Source: an uncultured Eubacteriales bacterium
GTDB taxonomy: Bacteria; Bacillota; Clostridia; Oscillospirales; Oscillospiraceae
Direction of reading: 5' to 3'
Assembly: GCA_900546615.1 (NCBI GenBank)
Contig: URDJ01000029.1
Coordinates: forward strand, 1 to 35,951
Length of the DNA: 35,951 nucleotides
Shown here: piece after piece, positions 7,902-16,056 of the stretch
Position numbering within the stretch: the first letter of the stretch is position 1
Layout of the letters: every line of letters begins with the position of its first letter
Program-made: the position numbers and the translations under genes
The notes under the pieces: model-generated
The model's input: the letters and a program-made list of their open reading frames with translations, nothing else
Told to the model about the DNA's origin: nothing
Database searches by the model: none

Positions 7902-8849
7902 GTGGACAAACCCAACTTTAATCAAGACTGGTACGGTATGCAGGCCAAAGTGTTGTCGCAGAGTGACGATTGTGTGGTCGTTGATTATGGTTGCAATGGC
8001 CGTGGTATTGTGAAAAACTATAACTTATTTGAGGGTATACAGCTTTGCTTTCTCGACTTTGAAACGGATGGAGCAATGAAGGCTCAGAAGTTTAATCCAG
8101 ATATTATTCAGATCACGCATTGTCAAACCGGACGCTATGAATGTGAATTTGCCAATCATACTGTGTCGTATTTGCCAGAGGGCTATTTTAGTGTTGCAGC
8201 AACAGAGCATTTGCCGGTTTCTTTTTCTTTTCCGCTGGGAAAATATTATGGAGTCAGTCTTGTCATAGACCGGCAGGCACTTTCGGTCGGAACGCGTCGG
8301 ATGATGCAGACAATTCCCATTGATCTTGATAAGATCGGAACTACACTGGGAATAGAAACAAGATGGTATGTCAGTGAGACCCCGCCACAATTAAAGCATC
8401 TTTTTTCAGAATTGTATACTGCGGCAGAAATGGAGCCCATCGGCTATTTCAAAATTAAGGCCATCGAGCTTCTGTATCACATGGATCAGCTGACACAAGT
8501 CAACGGGTGCGATCTAAAATATTTTGATAAGAAGCAGATACAGACTACAAAAGCTATTCGAGAATACCTTATTTCTCACTTGGATGAGAAAGTTTCCCTG
8601 GAGCAGTTGGCAAAAGAGGCACACTTGAACCTCTCCGTTTTTCATCTGGTGTTTTCCCATATCTATGGGGACACACCGTATGCCTATCTCAAAAAATACA
8701 AAATGAATTTAGCAGCCCAGTGGCTTTCGGAAAATAAAATGAAAATCGGGGATATAGCTTTAGAACTTGGATATAGCAATGCCAGCAAATTTGCTAAAGC
8801 GTTTCAATCTGTGTATGGGATGCTCCCAAAAGACTACCGGAAAAAATAG
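7902..8849 (+). CDS. AraC-family transcriptional regulator
   Basis: A 315-residue regulator. Residues about 1-200 form a variable sensing domain; the C-terminal 100 residues are a double helix-turn-helix AraC domain (IREYLISHLDEKVSLEQLAKEAHL, then the second HTH around IGDIALELGYSNASKFAKAFQSVYG). GTG 7902 is preferred because GGAGG lies seven bases upstream; ATG 7896 is only one base from GGAGG. It heads the ECF and ABC cargo, as YbtA and PchR head siderophore uptake operons, so activation of the transport genes by a metal chelate is a reasonable guess. The ECF promoter has a good -10 and a poor -35, as expected of an activator-dependent promoter. Whether it binds a siderophore is not visible in the sequence. 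Confidence 0.92.
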   Translation: MDKPNFNQDWYGMQAKVLSQSDDCVVVDYGCNGRGIVKNYNLFEGIQLCFLDFETDGAMKAQKFNPDIIQITHCQTGRYECEFANHTVSYLPEGYFSVAATEHLPVSFSFPLGKYYGVSLVIDRQALSVGTRRMMQTIPIDLDKIGTTLGIETRWYVSETPPQLKHLFSELYTAAEMEPIGYFKIKAIELLYHMDQLTQVNGCDLKYFDKKQIQTTKAIREYLISHLDEKVSLEQLAKEAHLNLSVFHLVFSHIYGDTPYAYLKKYKMNLAAQWLSENKMKIGDIALELGYSNASKFAKAFQSVYGMLPKDYRKK

Positions 8850-8917
8850 ATAGGAAGAACGGGCTGTTTTTCAGGTCTTTCCAGAGGAATGGAGCAGAAA
8901 AAATTTACGCAAAAAGA

Positions 8918-8923
8918 TATAAT
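8918..8923 (+). promoter_or_regulatory. -10 box of the ECF transporter operon
   Basis: Perfect TATAAT with no recognisable -35 at 16-18 bases upstream, suggesting an activator is needed. It lies 68 bases after the AraC gene stop and 11 bases before the dyad at 8935. Confidence 0.55.
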
Positions 8924-8925
8924 GA

Positions 8926-8965
8926 GCCGGTGCGGTTAGTTTATGCTAACGCATCGGCTTTTATT
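8926..8965 (+). promoter_or_regulatory. Leader hairpin with U-tract containing the GTTAG-N6-CTAAC dyad, ECF operon
   Basis: The exact dyad GTTAG TTTATG CTAAC (8935-8950) is the top of a longer stem: GCCGGTGC (8926-8933) pairs with GCATCGGC (8951-8958), with one G bulged at 8934, and TTTTATTT follows. It can act as a terminator of the AraC gene, as an attenuator for the ECF operon, as an operator in DNA, or as several of these. The ribosome site AGGAGG begins at 8967, immediately after. Confidence 0.65.
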
Positions 8966-8980
8966 TAGGAGGTGGTATCC

Positions 8981-9685
8981 CTGCTGACCATAGATACTCG
9001 AATCAAGTTGCTTTTATTTTTACTTATCAACTTCATGGTATTTGGCTTGAAAGATTTTGTCCTTGGCAGCGTGTGTTTTTCCTTTATCTGTATTCTTTCG
9101 TGCCTGATGGGGCAGAAAAAGATTGTATTGAAATACATCATCTTTTATGTGGTGATTGCGGCCATACAGCAGCTTTGCGCCTTCCTTCCCCAGGCCATCG
9201 AAACTATTTTGTCGATCTTCACATTGTTTATCCGGGTAATGATACCCGTGGTACTCTTTGCTTCAACTTTTATCGCTACAACGAAAGTCAGCGAATTGAT
9301 TGCGGCCATGTACTCGCTAAAAATTCCTCGGAGCATTACCATTACATTCGCTATGGTATTGCGCTTTTTTCCTACTTTCAGTGAGGAGATCCACAATATT
9401 TATGACGCGATGAAGTTAAGAGGCATCGCCCTTTCGTGGAAAAATGTATTCACGCGCCCCATGCTCATTCTGGAGGCAATCGCTATCCCCATCGTGATGC
9501 GCTCTGCTTCGATTGCAGAAGAATTATCTGCTTCTGCGGTGACGAGAGGCATTGATAATCCGGCGCAACGGACTTCGTTCATTCAGCTAAAAGTTCATGC
9601 TAAAGATTGGATGGTACTGTTCTTCTTTCTCGTTGCCTTTGTGGTGCTGTTTTTCTGCAAATATCAGATATATGGGAGGATATGA
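8981..9685 (+). CDS. ECF transporter transmembrane component T (CbiQ family)
   Basis: Membrane scaffold of an energy-coupling-factor importer, about 234 residues with roughly five to six hydrophobic helices. It carries the family's conserved late segments, MKLRGIAL (the Ala-Arg-Gly-type coupling helix) and SAVTRGID, which contact the ATPases. The start is uncertain: the frame opens with GTG 8972, but that codon overlaps the AGGAGG ribosome site (8967-8972), so CTG 8981 or 8984 (giving LLTIDTRIKL) fits spacing better. The stop overlaps the first ATG of the ATPase gene. It is the first gene of a T-A-S ECF operon downstream of the AraC gene. Confidence 0.88.
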   Translation: MLTIDTRIKLLLFLLINFMVFGLKDFVLGSVCFSFICILSCLMGQKKIVLKYIIFYVVIAAIQQLCAFLPQAIETILSIFTLFIRVMIPVVLFASTFIATTKVSELIAAMYSLKIPRSITITFAMVLRFFPTFSEEIHNIYDAMKLRGIALSWKNVFTRPMLILEAIAIPIVMRSASIAEELSASAVTRGIDNPAQRTSFIQLKVHAKDWMVLFFFLVAFVVLFFCKYQIYGRI

Positions 9686-11100
9686 TGATGATTGATATTG
9701 ACCATGTATCTTTTCAATATTCCGGTGCTGAACGGGAGAATCTGCAAAATTTTAATTTGCAGATTGAAAAAGGGGAGTGTGTTGTCCTTACTGGCGAATC
9801 TGGATGTGGAAAGACTTGTGTGACCAGGTTGATAAATACACTTATTCCCCACTTTTACGAAGGGGAAATGTCCGGGACGGTTCTCATTGACGGAGTTGAT
9901 ACCCGCACGATCCAACCGCACGATTTGTCGGACAAGATAGGCTCTGTCTTCCAAAATCCACGCAGTCAGTTTTTTAGTCTGGATACGGACAGCGAGATTG
10001 TGTTTGGTATGGAAAATAAGGGAATGCCCTATCAAGTGATGCTGGACCGTTACCAACAGACTATCCAGGAATTACATATTGAAAAGTTAAAGGATCGCAA
10101 CCTGTTTGACTTGTCCGGCGGACAAAAGCAGACCATAGCATTTGCCAGTGTTTACGCATTAAACCCTAATATTTTTGTTCTGGACGAGCCTTCCTCAAAC
10201 CTGGACCCGGAGGCCATTCAAGAACTACGACGGCTACTTTTGCTGATTAAGGCGCAGGGAAAAACGATTATTGTATCCGAACACCGCCTTTACTTCTTGA
10301 ATGGGATTGCCGACCGCATTGTCCTTATGGAGCATGGTAAGCTGAAACAATCTTGGTCCGCCAGTGATTTTGCTTTACTCAGTACCGAGCAAATCAAGGC
10401 GCTGGGACTTAGAAGCTATACGCCTACAAGGTTAGAGCTTCCCGAAACAACACCCTCTCGAAACGATTCCCCGGCTGTCGAAGTCAGAGATCTGGCGATT
10501 GGATATGAAAAGGGAGAATCCGTGGCGCAGCACCTGAACTTTTGTGTCTACCCTGGAGAAATTGTCGGCGTGGTAGGGAAAAATGGTTGTGGCAAATCAA
10601 CTTTGGCCAGAACCCTATGTGGTTTGCAAAAGGAACTGCATGGAGAAGTTCTATACAAAAACAGTACGGTTCCAAGTAAACGGCGGATTAAGAAAGCGTA
10701 TCTTGTCATGCAGGACCCGGACTATCAACTGTTTACTGATAGCGTTTACCAGGAACTACTGCTGGCATTGTCCGACCAAAAGGATAAAGATGAAAAACGA
10801 ATAGATGATATTCTGGACGAGCTGAATTTGACAATTTATAAAGAGCGGCATCCAATGTCCCTCTCTGGCGGTCAGAAGCAGCGCACCGCTATTGGCGTTG
10901 CGGCACTCCGGGATGCAGAGGTACTTATTTTTGATGAGCCTACAAGCGGCTTGGATTACAAAAACATGGAGAGCGTTGCAGGAATTTTAAGTGCGCTGTC
11001 CAAAAGAGGGAAAGCCATCCTGGTGATTTCCCATGACAATGAACTACTGATGAAGATTTGTTCCCGTGTCATTCGCGTGGATGAAAGGACTTCATCTTAG
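9682..11100 (+). CDS. ECF transporter ATPase, fused A and A' domains (CbiO-like)
   Basis: About 470 residues with two complete ABC ATPase domains. Counted from ATG 9688, domain 1 has Walker A GESGCGKT from residue 36, signature LSGGQKQT and Walker B VLDEPSSNLD; domain 2 has Walker A GKNGCGKST from residue 297, signature LSGGQKQR and Walker B IFDEPTSGLD. One polypeptide therefore supplies both ATPases of the ECF complex. Three ATGs stand in tandem (9682, 9685, 9688). The first overlaps the stop of the T gene, and the third has the best 7-base spacing from GGGAGGA. The frame extends upstream inside the T gene only as a shadow. S-component specificity decides the substrate. Confidence 0.93.
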   Translation: MMMIDIDHVSFQYSGAERENLQNFNLQIEKGECVVLTGESGCGKTCVTRLINTLIPHFYEGEMSGTVLIDGVDTRTIQPHDLSDKIGSVFQNPRSQFFSLDTDSEIVFGMENKGMPYQVMLDRYQQTIQELHIEKLKDRNLFDLSGGQKQTIAFASVYALNPNIFVLDEPSSNLDPEAIQELRRLLLLIKAQGKTIIVSEHRLYFLNGIADRIVLMEHGKLKQSWSASDFALLSTEQIKALGLRSYTPTRLELPETTPSRNDSPAVEVRDLAIGYEKGESVAQHLNFCVYPGEIVGVVGKNGCGKSTLARTLCGLQKELHGEVLYKNSTVPSKRRIKKAYLVMQDPDYQLFTDSVYQELLLALSDQKDKDEKRIDDILDELNLTIYKERHPMSLSGGQKQRTAIGVAALRDAEVLIFDEPTSGLDYKNMESVAGILSALSKRGKAILVISHDNELLMKICSRVIRVDERTSS

Positions 11101-11132
11101 TTATATACAAATAATAGAAAGGGGCTATCTGT

Positions 11133-11750
11133 ATGAGTGAACAAGCAAAACCTGTCGGGGCATCCGACAAAATGAAAGCAAAGGACTTTATCACGCTGGG
11201 CATTTTTACGGTGTTATTCTTTGCTGTGGTAATGGTGTGCATCTTTGCCTCCGCAGCTACCGTGGTGACTTTCGCTTTTGGGAGCGCCATTGCTGCAATT
11301 CCCGGAGGCATTATCTATATGCTGATGCGCGCTAAAGTGCCAAAGGCTGGGAGCGTTCTCTTGAGCGGTGTGGTGATCGGCCTGATCGAGTTTCTAATTG
11401 GCGCAGGATGGGCGGTTGCCGTTGGCTTTATTGCCGGTGCCGTAATTGCGGAGCTGCTGGCCCGCGCCGGCCACTACAAGAGCTTCTGGCTGAATACCAT
11501 TGGCTATTCCATCTATATGATGTTCTTTGCACTGGGCACCTATCTTCCTATGGTCATCATGACCGGCTATGTGGATGATATGTCCACCTCTAACGGCGTG
11601 AGTGCCGAGTATCTGACGGAGCTACATAGCTTTATGAATGGAACAATGGTAGTCATCATTGCTGTTGTGACCTTCGTTGCAGGCATTGTCGGCGCTTTGA
11701 TTGCAAAAGGCGTGTTCAAAAAGCACTTCCAGAAGGCGGGCATTGTCTAA
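11133..11750 (+). CDS. MptD/Trep_Strep-family ECF transporter S component
   Basis: Substrate-binding membrane protein of the ECF transporter, 205 residues, about six helices; N-terminal KMKAKDFITLGIFTVLFF and the Gly/Ala-rich second helix match the MptD (Trep_Strep, TIGR02185-type) family as I remember it. The substrate of this family is not established; some members lie beside metallophore genes. It is the third gene of the operon, 32 bases after the ATPase, with AAAGGGG as ribosome site. In the equibactin locus of Streptococcus equi (from memory) a comparable ECF set lies beside two YbtPQ-like genes, as here, which hints at a metal-chelate role. Confidence 0.88.
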   Translation: MSEQAKPVGASDKMKAKDFITLGIFTVLFFAVVMVCIFASAATVVTFAFGSAIAAIPGGIIYMLMRAKVPKAGSVLLSGVVIGLIEFLIGAGWAVAVGFIAGAVIAELLARAGHYKSFWLNTIGYSIYMMFFALGTYLPMVIMTGYVDDMSTSNGVSAEYLTELHSFMNGTMVVIIAVVTFVAGIVGALIAKGVFKKHFQKAGIV

Positions 11751-11909
11751 GGACGATATAGTTACGGCTAACTCTCTGGTATCTTTGGGCTATTTTAGCC
11801 ATCGGAACAGAGGTATGGAGTAGCAAGCAATTTCAAAGGTTGATAAAATGAATGGCGAGGTTAGAAGTTGCTAACCTCGCCATTTTCACTTTTAAGGAGG
11901 GTTCATGCT
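11751..11909 (+). promoter_or_regulatory. Leader of ABC pair 2 operon with GTTAG-N6-CTAAC dyad in a hairpin
   Basis: The exact dyad GTTAG AAGTTG CTAAC is at 11860-11875, inside a perfect 11-base stem (11854-11864 with 11871-11881) followed by ATTTTCACTTTT. A -10-like TAAAAT lies at 11844-11849, 10 bases before the dyad; no clear -35. A weaker relative, TATAG TTACGG CTAAC, is at 11757-11772 just after the S gene, and a small GGCTA/TAGCC hairpin is at about 11790. AAGGAGG (11894-11900) precedes the ABC start. Confidence 0.65.
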
Positions 11910-13724
11910 ATGTCAAACGCAAAGTCGAAACAGGCAAAACCAAAGACGGGTTTGGCACGATGCATGGAATTGGCTTCTGACAGAAAGGGCCTTGTATTCT
12001 TAGCTGCGGTTCTTTCGTCACTGGCGGCCATTGCTTCGTTCATCCCGTACATAGCGGTCTATTTTATGATCCGCTCAATTATCGGTGTTTTTCCGAACCT
12101 TGACCAGTTGGATATGGGGATGGTCATGAATTATGGATGGCTGGCGCTCGCCGGGATCGTGGCGAATATCCTGTTATATTTTCTGGCTATTTTCAGTTCC
12201 CACATGGCGGCGTTCGGCACACTGTACGAGCTGAAGGTCTTGTTCGCTGACCATATCACCAAAATTCCGTTGGGCTATCATTTGACCATCGGCAGCGGGC
12301 GCCTGCGTAAAATCATGGATGAGGATATCGAGAGCGTGGAAGGGTTCATTGCCCATCAATTCCCGGATTTCGTGGCGTCTGTCACAGCCCCCATCGTCAT
12401 GGTCATCATTTTACTGGCCGTTGATTGGCGGTTCGGGCTTGCCTCTTTGGTCGGTATCGTTCTGGCGTTTGTTGCGGAGTTTATTGGCTTTGGCAGCGGC
12501 GAGATGAAAGAGAACATGGGCAAGTATCAAAAAGCCCTGGAGGAAATGAACAACGCTTCTGTGGAGTATGTTCGTGGAATGTCGGTTGTGAAGGCATTTA
12601 ACCAGACGGCATCCTCTTTCAAAAAGCTCAAAGAAGCGATTACCGGATATACAGAGTGGGTCCTGAAATTTTCCCTGGGCTGGCAGAACTGTATGCCCGC
12701 CTTCACCACAATTATCAATAATGTTTATCTGATCCTCGTACCTGTCGGAATTTTAATCGGCTCCAGGTCGGATGATTTTGCTGGGTTTGCCATGACCTTC
12801 ATTTTCTATCTGCTCTTTGTACCCGCAATTTCCGGCGTGTTGAACAAGATCATGTATATCTCCGAGTCGTTCATGCAGATTGATGGGAATGTGGCGCGTA
12901 TGGATGAAATTCTAAATATTCCTGAAATGCCAGAAACGAGCCATCCCAAGAAGCCCACCAATGATGATGTTGCTTTCAAGAATGTCAGCTTTTCCTACAC
13001 GGGAGATACACACGAAAAAGCGCTGGAGGATGTTTACTTTGTTGCAAAGCAGGGTCAAATCACGGCCATTGTTGGGCCGTCCGGCGGTGGCAAGAGTACG
13101 ATTGCCAATCTGATTTCCCGGTTTTGGGATGTATCTTCCGGCAGCATTACCATCGGCGGTGTAGATGTGCGTGATATGGCGGAGGATGACCTGATGCGCC
13201 ATGTCAGCTTTGTGTTCCAGGACATTTTCCTGTTCAAGCAGAGCATCTTGGATAATATCCGTATGGGCAACCCTTCGGCCAGTGAGGAACAAGTGATTGC
13301 GGCGGCGCAAGCGGCGCAATGCCACGAGTTCATCTCCAAACTGCCCAACGGGTATCACACGGTGGTCGGCTCCAAAGGCATCCATCTCTCTGGCGGCGAG
13401 CGCCAGCGGATTGCCATTGCGCGGGCCATAATCAAAGACTCGCCTATCATCGTACTGGATGAGGCAACGGCGTTCAGCGACCCGGAGAATGAATACCTGA
13501 TCCAGAAAGCATTTGAAAAGCTGATGCAGGGTAAGACAGTTATCATCATCGCACACCGCCTCTCCACGATCCGCAATGCAGATAAGATCATCGTCATGGA
13601 GAAAGGTCACCTGGTCGAAGAAGGAAAACATGACGAGCTGGTGGCCGCGGGCGGACGTTATGCACAAATGTGGAACCACTATACAGAAGCGATTGGCTGG
13701 AAAATCAGCGGAAAGGCGGTGTAA
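11910..13724 (+). CDS. ABC transporter, fused membrane and ATPase domains (YbtP/YbtQ-like), pair 2 first subunit
   Basis: A 604-residue half transporter paralogous to the gene at 2401. Six-helix membrane domain at about residues 30-330, then Walker A GPSGGGKST from residue 389, Q-loop FVFQDIFLF, signature LSGGERQR, Walker B IVLDEATAFSDPENE and H-loop AHRLST. The unusual AFxDPENE stretch after Walker B is shared with the 2401 protein, which marks both as first-position subunits of the same subfamily. ATG 11910 has AAGGAGG nine bases upstream; the frame extends further up only through the leader hairpin. Two bases separate it from the partner gene. Import of a metal chelate is inferred from family resemblance and the ECF neighbour. 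Confidence 0.92.
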   Translation: MSNAKSKQAKPKTGLARCMELASDRKGLVFLAAVLSSLAAIASFIPYIAVYFMIRSIIGVFPNLDQLDMGMVMNYGWLALAGIVANILLYFLAIFSSHMAAFGTLYELKVLFADHITKIPLGYHLTIGSGRLRKIMDEDIESVEGFIAHQFPDFVASVTAPIVMVIILLAVDWRFGLASLVGIVLAFVAEFIGFGSGEMKENMGKYQKALEEMNNASVEYVRGMSVVKAFNQTASSFKKLKEAITGYTEWVLKFSLGWQNCMPAFTTIINNVYLILVPVGILIGSRSDDFAGFAMTFIFYLLFVPAISGVLNKIMYISESFMQIDGNVARMDEILNIPEMPETSHPKKPTNDDVAFKNVSFSYTGDTHEKALEDVYFVAKQGQITAIVGPSGGGKSTIANLISRFWDVSSGSITIGGVDVRDMAEDDLMRHVSFVFQDIFLFKQSILDNIRMGNPSASEEQVIAAAQAAQCHEFISKLPNGYHTVVGSKGIHLSGGERQRIAIARAIIKDSPIIVLDEATAFSDPENEYLIQKAFEKLMQGKTVIIIAHRLSTIRNADKIIVMEKGHLVEEGKHDELVAAGGRYAQMWNHYTEAIGWKISGKAV

Positions 13725-13726
13725 CT

Positions 13727-15463
13727 ATGAGCAGATTACAAAAAGCTCTCTTTTTGTCAGACAAGGGTTACGCAGATCTGAAAAAAGCAATCTTCGCCTG
13801 CACATTGACGAACCTGGCTATGCTTCTGCCGTTCTGTGTAACTGTTATGATTTTCAGTGAAATTCTGACACCCTTTGTCAGTGGCGGCTCCATTCAGTGG
13901 AACCATATCTGGATGCTGTGGGGCGCAGGTATTGTTTCGGCCATCCTGGTATTTCTGGCCGCCAAAAACGATTACCGCAAAACCTATATTGCCTCGTATA
14001 AGGAGTCGAATACGACCCGGCTGCGGATTGCGGAGCATCTTCGGAAACTCCCTATGAATTTCTTTAACACCAAGGACCTTTCCGAACTGACCACGAATAT
14101 GATGGCAGATTGCAGCAGCATGGAGTCCCTGCTCAGCAGCACGACCCCTCCGCTGATTGCAAACGGCATCACGGTGACCCTGACCTGCATCCTGCTGGCC
14201 TTCTTTGACTGGCGGCTTGCCCTGTGCGTATTCATCACGGTTCCGATTGCCTTCCTCATTATCTGGCTCAGCCGGAACCATCAAAAGAAACTCTTTGAAA
14301 AGCAGGTTGACGCAAAGCTGGCTGCTTCTGACCAGGTACAGGAATACCTGGAAGGCATGAAGATCATCAAGTCCTGCGGGCTGTCCGGCTCACATTTCAG
14401 TGCGTTGGATAAAGCTCTGCTTGCCATGAAAAAGATCGCCATCAAGGTAGAAATGGCTGTCGGTGTGTTTATGTCCAGTGCCAGTATGATTTTGCAGGCA
14501 GGCGTTGGTATCACAATCTTTGTCGGTGCTATCCTCTTGACAAATGGGCAGATTGAGCTTCTTCCGCTGCTTATGTTCCTGTTGATGGTAACACGGATTT
14601 ATGGCCCGATCCTGTCAATCCTGGCAAATCTGTCCTCGTTGCTGAATTTGAATGTGGTCACAAGCCGTATGCGTACCCTGCTCACCACTCCTGCAATGGA
14701 CGGTGACGGGAAAAAGGTCCCGAACTGTGATATTGAGCTTTCCCATGTGACTTTTGCCTACAATCAGGAAGATGTCATCAAAGATGTTTCCTGCAAAATC
14801 CCCCAAGGGAGCGTGACTGCCCTCGTTGGCCCGTCCGGTTCCGGTAAAAGCACGATTTCCAAACTGATTGCCCGCTTTTGGGATGTTCAGAAGGGCAAGA
14901 TCACCGTGGGCGGCAAAGACATCAAGAGTATGGAGCCGGAAAGCCTCATGTCTTATATGTCCTTCGTGTTCCAGGATGTGACCCTGTTCAATGATACGGT
15001 TATGAACAATATCCGGCTGGGCAATCCAAACGCAACGGACGATCAGGTAATTGCTGCTGCCAAAGCAGCCTATTGTGATGAATTTGTCCGGGAGATGCCG
15101 GACGGGTATCAGACGGTCCTCGGTGAAAACGGCAGCACCCTTTCCGGCGGTGAGCGCCAGCGTATTTCCATCGCCCGCGCCTTGCTGAAAAACGCTCCCA
15201 TTATTCTGCTTGACGAGGCAACAGCATCCCTTGACCCGGAGAATGAAGTCCTGGTTCAAAAGGCGATTGCCAAACTGGTGGAAGGTAAGACGGTTATTAT
15301 GATCGCCCACCGCCTCCGTACAGTTGTGGATGCGGACCAGATCCTCGTTCTTGACAATGGACGGTTGGTAGAACATGGAACCCACGATGAGCTGATGAAG
15401 AAGAACGGTCTGTATCATAAGCTGTTCCGTATTCAGCAAGAGAGCCTTGGCTGGGCTGTGTAA
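13727..15463 (+). CDS. ABC transporter, fused membrane and ATPase domains (YbtP/YbtQ-like), pair 2 second subunit
   Basis: A 578-residue partner of the preceding gene and paralogue of the protein at 4211 (both begin with a short segment ending in a D-x-G motif, ALTDQGV here matched by FLSDKGY). Walker A GPSGSGKST from residue 368, Q-loop FVFQDVTLF, signature LSGGERQR, Walker B IILLDEATASLDPENE, H-loop AHRLRT. The start ATG is two bases after the previous stop, so translation is coupled. Followed at 24 bases by mntP. It should form a heterodimer with the 11910 protein in the inner membrane. Confidence 0.92.
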   Translation: MSRLQKALFLSDKGYADLKKAIFACTLTNLAMLLPFCVTVMIFSEILTPFVSGGSIQWNHIWMLWGAGIVSAILVFLAAKNDYRKTYIASYKESNTTRLRIAEHLRKLPMNFFNTKDLSELTTNMMADCSSMESLLSSTTPPLIANGITVTLTCILLAFFDWRLALCVFITVPIAFLIIWLSRNHQKKLFEKQVDAKLAASDQVQEYLEGMKIIKSCGLSGSHFSALDKALLAMKKIAIKVEMAVGVFMSSASMILQAGVGITIFVGAILLTNGQIELLPLLMFLLMVTRIYGPILSILANLSSLLNLNVVTSRMRTLLTTPAMDGDGKKVPNCDIELSHVTFAYNQEDVIKDVSCKIPQGSVTALVGPSGSGKSTISKLIARFWDVQKGKITVGGKDIKSMEPESLMSYMSFVFQDVTLFNDTVMNNIRLGNPNATDDQVIAAAKAAYCDEFVREMPDGYQTVLGENGSTLSGGERQRISIARALLKNAPIILLDEATASLDPENEVLVQKAIAKLVEGKTVIMIAHRLRTVVDADQILVLDNGRLVEHGTHDELMKKNGLYHKLFRIQQESLGWAV

Positions 15464-15487
15464 ATCGGAGCTGAAGGAGAGGCATAG

Positions 15488-16036
15488 TTGAACGGAGTAG
15501 AAATGCTTTTAATTGCAGTTGGTCTTGCGATGGATGCTTTTGCCGTTTCTGTGGGCAAAGGATTAACTATTCAAGGACAATGTAAAAAAGCGTGTATTGT
15601 AACCGGCCTGTATTTTGGCGGCTTTCAGTTGATTATGCCCCTTCTCGGCTTTTTATGTGGGGAAACCGTAATTCAGTACATCGCGCCTATCTCTCGTATT
15701 CTGTCTTTCATTCTATTGACTCTGATAGGTTTGAATATGCTGAGAGAAACAATAAAAGAAACGTCCACATCGAACTCTGCATCGATTGCCGCAAAGGTAA
15801 TGATCCCCGCTGCCATAGCAACAAGCATTGACGCATTTGCGGTAGGTATCACATTTGCGGCATTGAAAGTAAATGTAGCGATGGCTGTTTTGCTGATTGG
15901 CTGCACTGCATTTCTTTTTTCCGGTGTGGGAGTAAAAATCGGAAGTATATTTGGCGACCGCATGGAAAAGCAGGCAGGGATTATAGGTGGACTTATTCTT
16001 ATCGCAATCGGGGTGAAAATCCTCGTTACTGGATAA
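15488..16036 (+). CDS. mntP: MntP-family manganese efflux pump
   Basis: A 182-residue membrane protein of six helices in two related halves; both halves carry the family's acidic membrane motif (LAMDAFAVSVGKG near residue 13 and ATSIDAFAVGI near residue 110). Known members export Mn2+. The start is TTG with AAGGAGA seven bases upstream. Only 24 bases separate it from the ABC gene, so the Mn-sensing yybP-ykoY riboswitch that often precedes mntP is absent and expression must follow the operon. An efflux pump in the same operon as a presumed importer suggests protection against co-imported or mis-imported manganese. Confidence 0.93.
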   Translation: MNGVEMLLIAVGLAMDAFAVSVGKGLTIQGQCKKACIVTGLYFGGFQLIMPLLGFLCGETVIQYIAPISRILSFILLTLIGLNMLRETIKETSTSNSASIAAKVMIPAAIATSIDAFAVGITFAALKVNVAMAVLLIGCTAFLFSGVGVKIGSIFGDRMEKQAGIIGGLILIAIGVKILVTG

Positions 16037-16056
16037 GAGAAAGGACCATTGAAAAA

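Noticed and set aside
15464..15487. yybP-ykoY manganese riboswitch before mntP
   Set aside because: Only 24 bases separate mntP from the ABC gene, far too short for the riboswitch.
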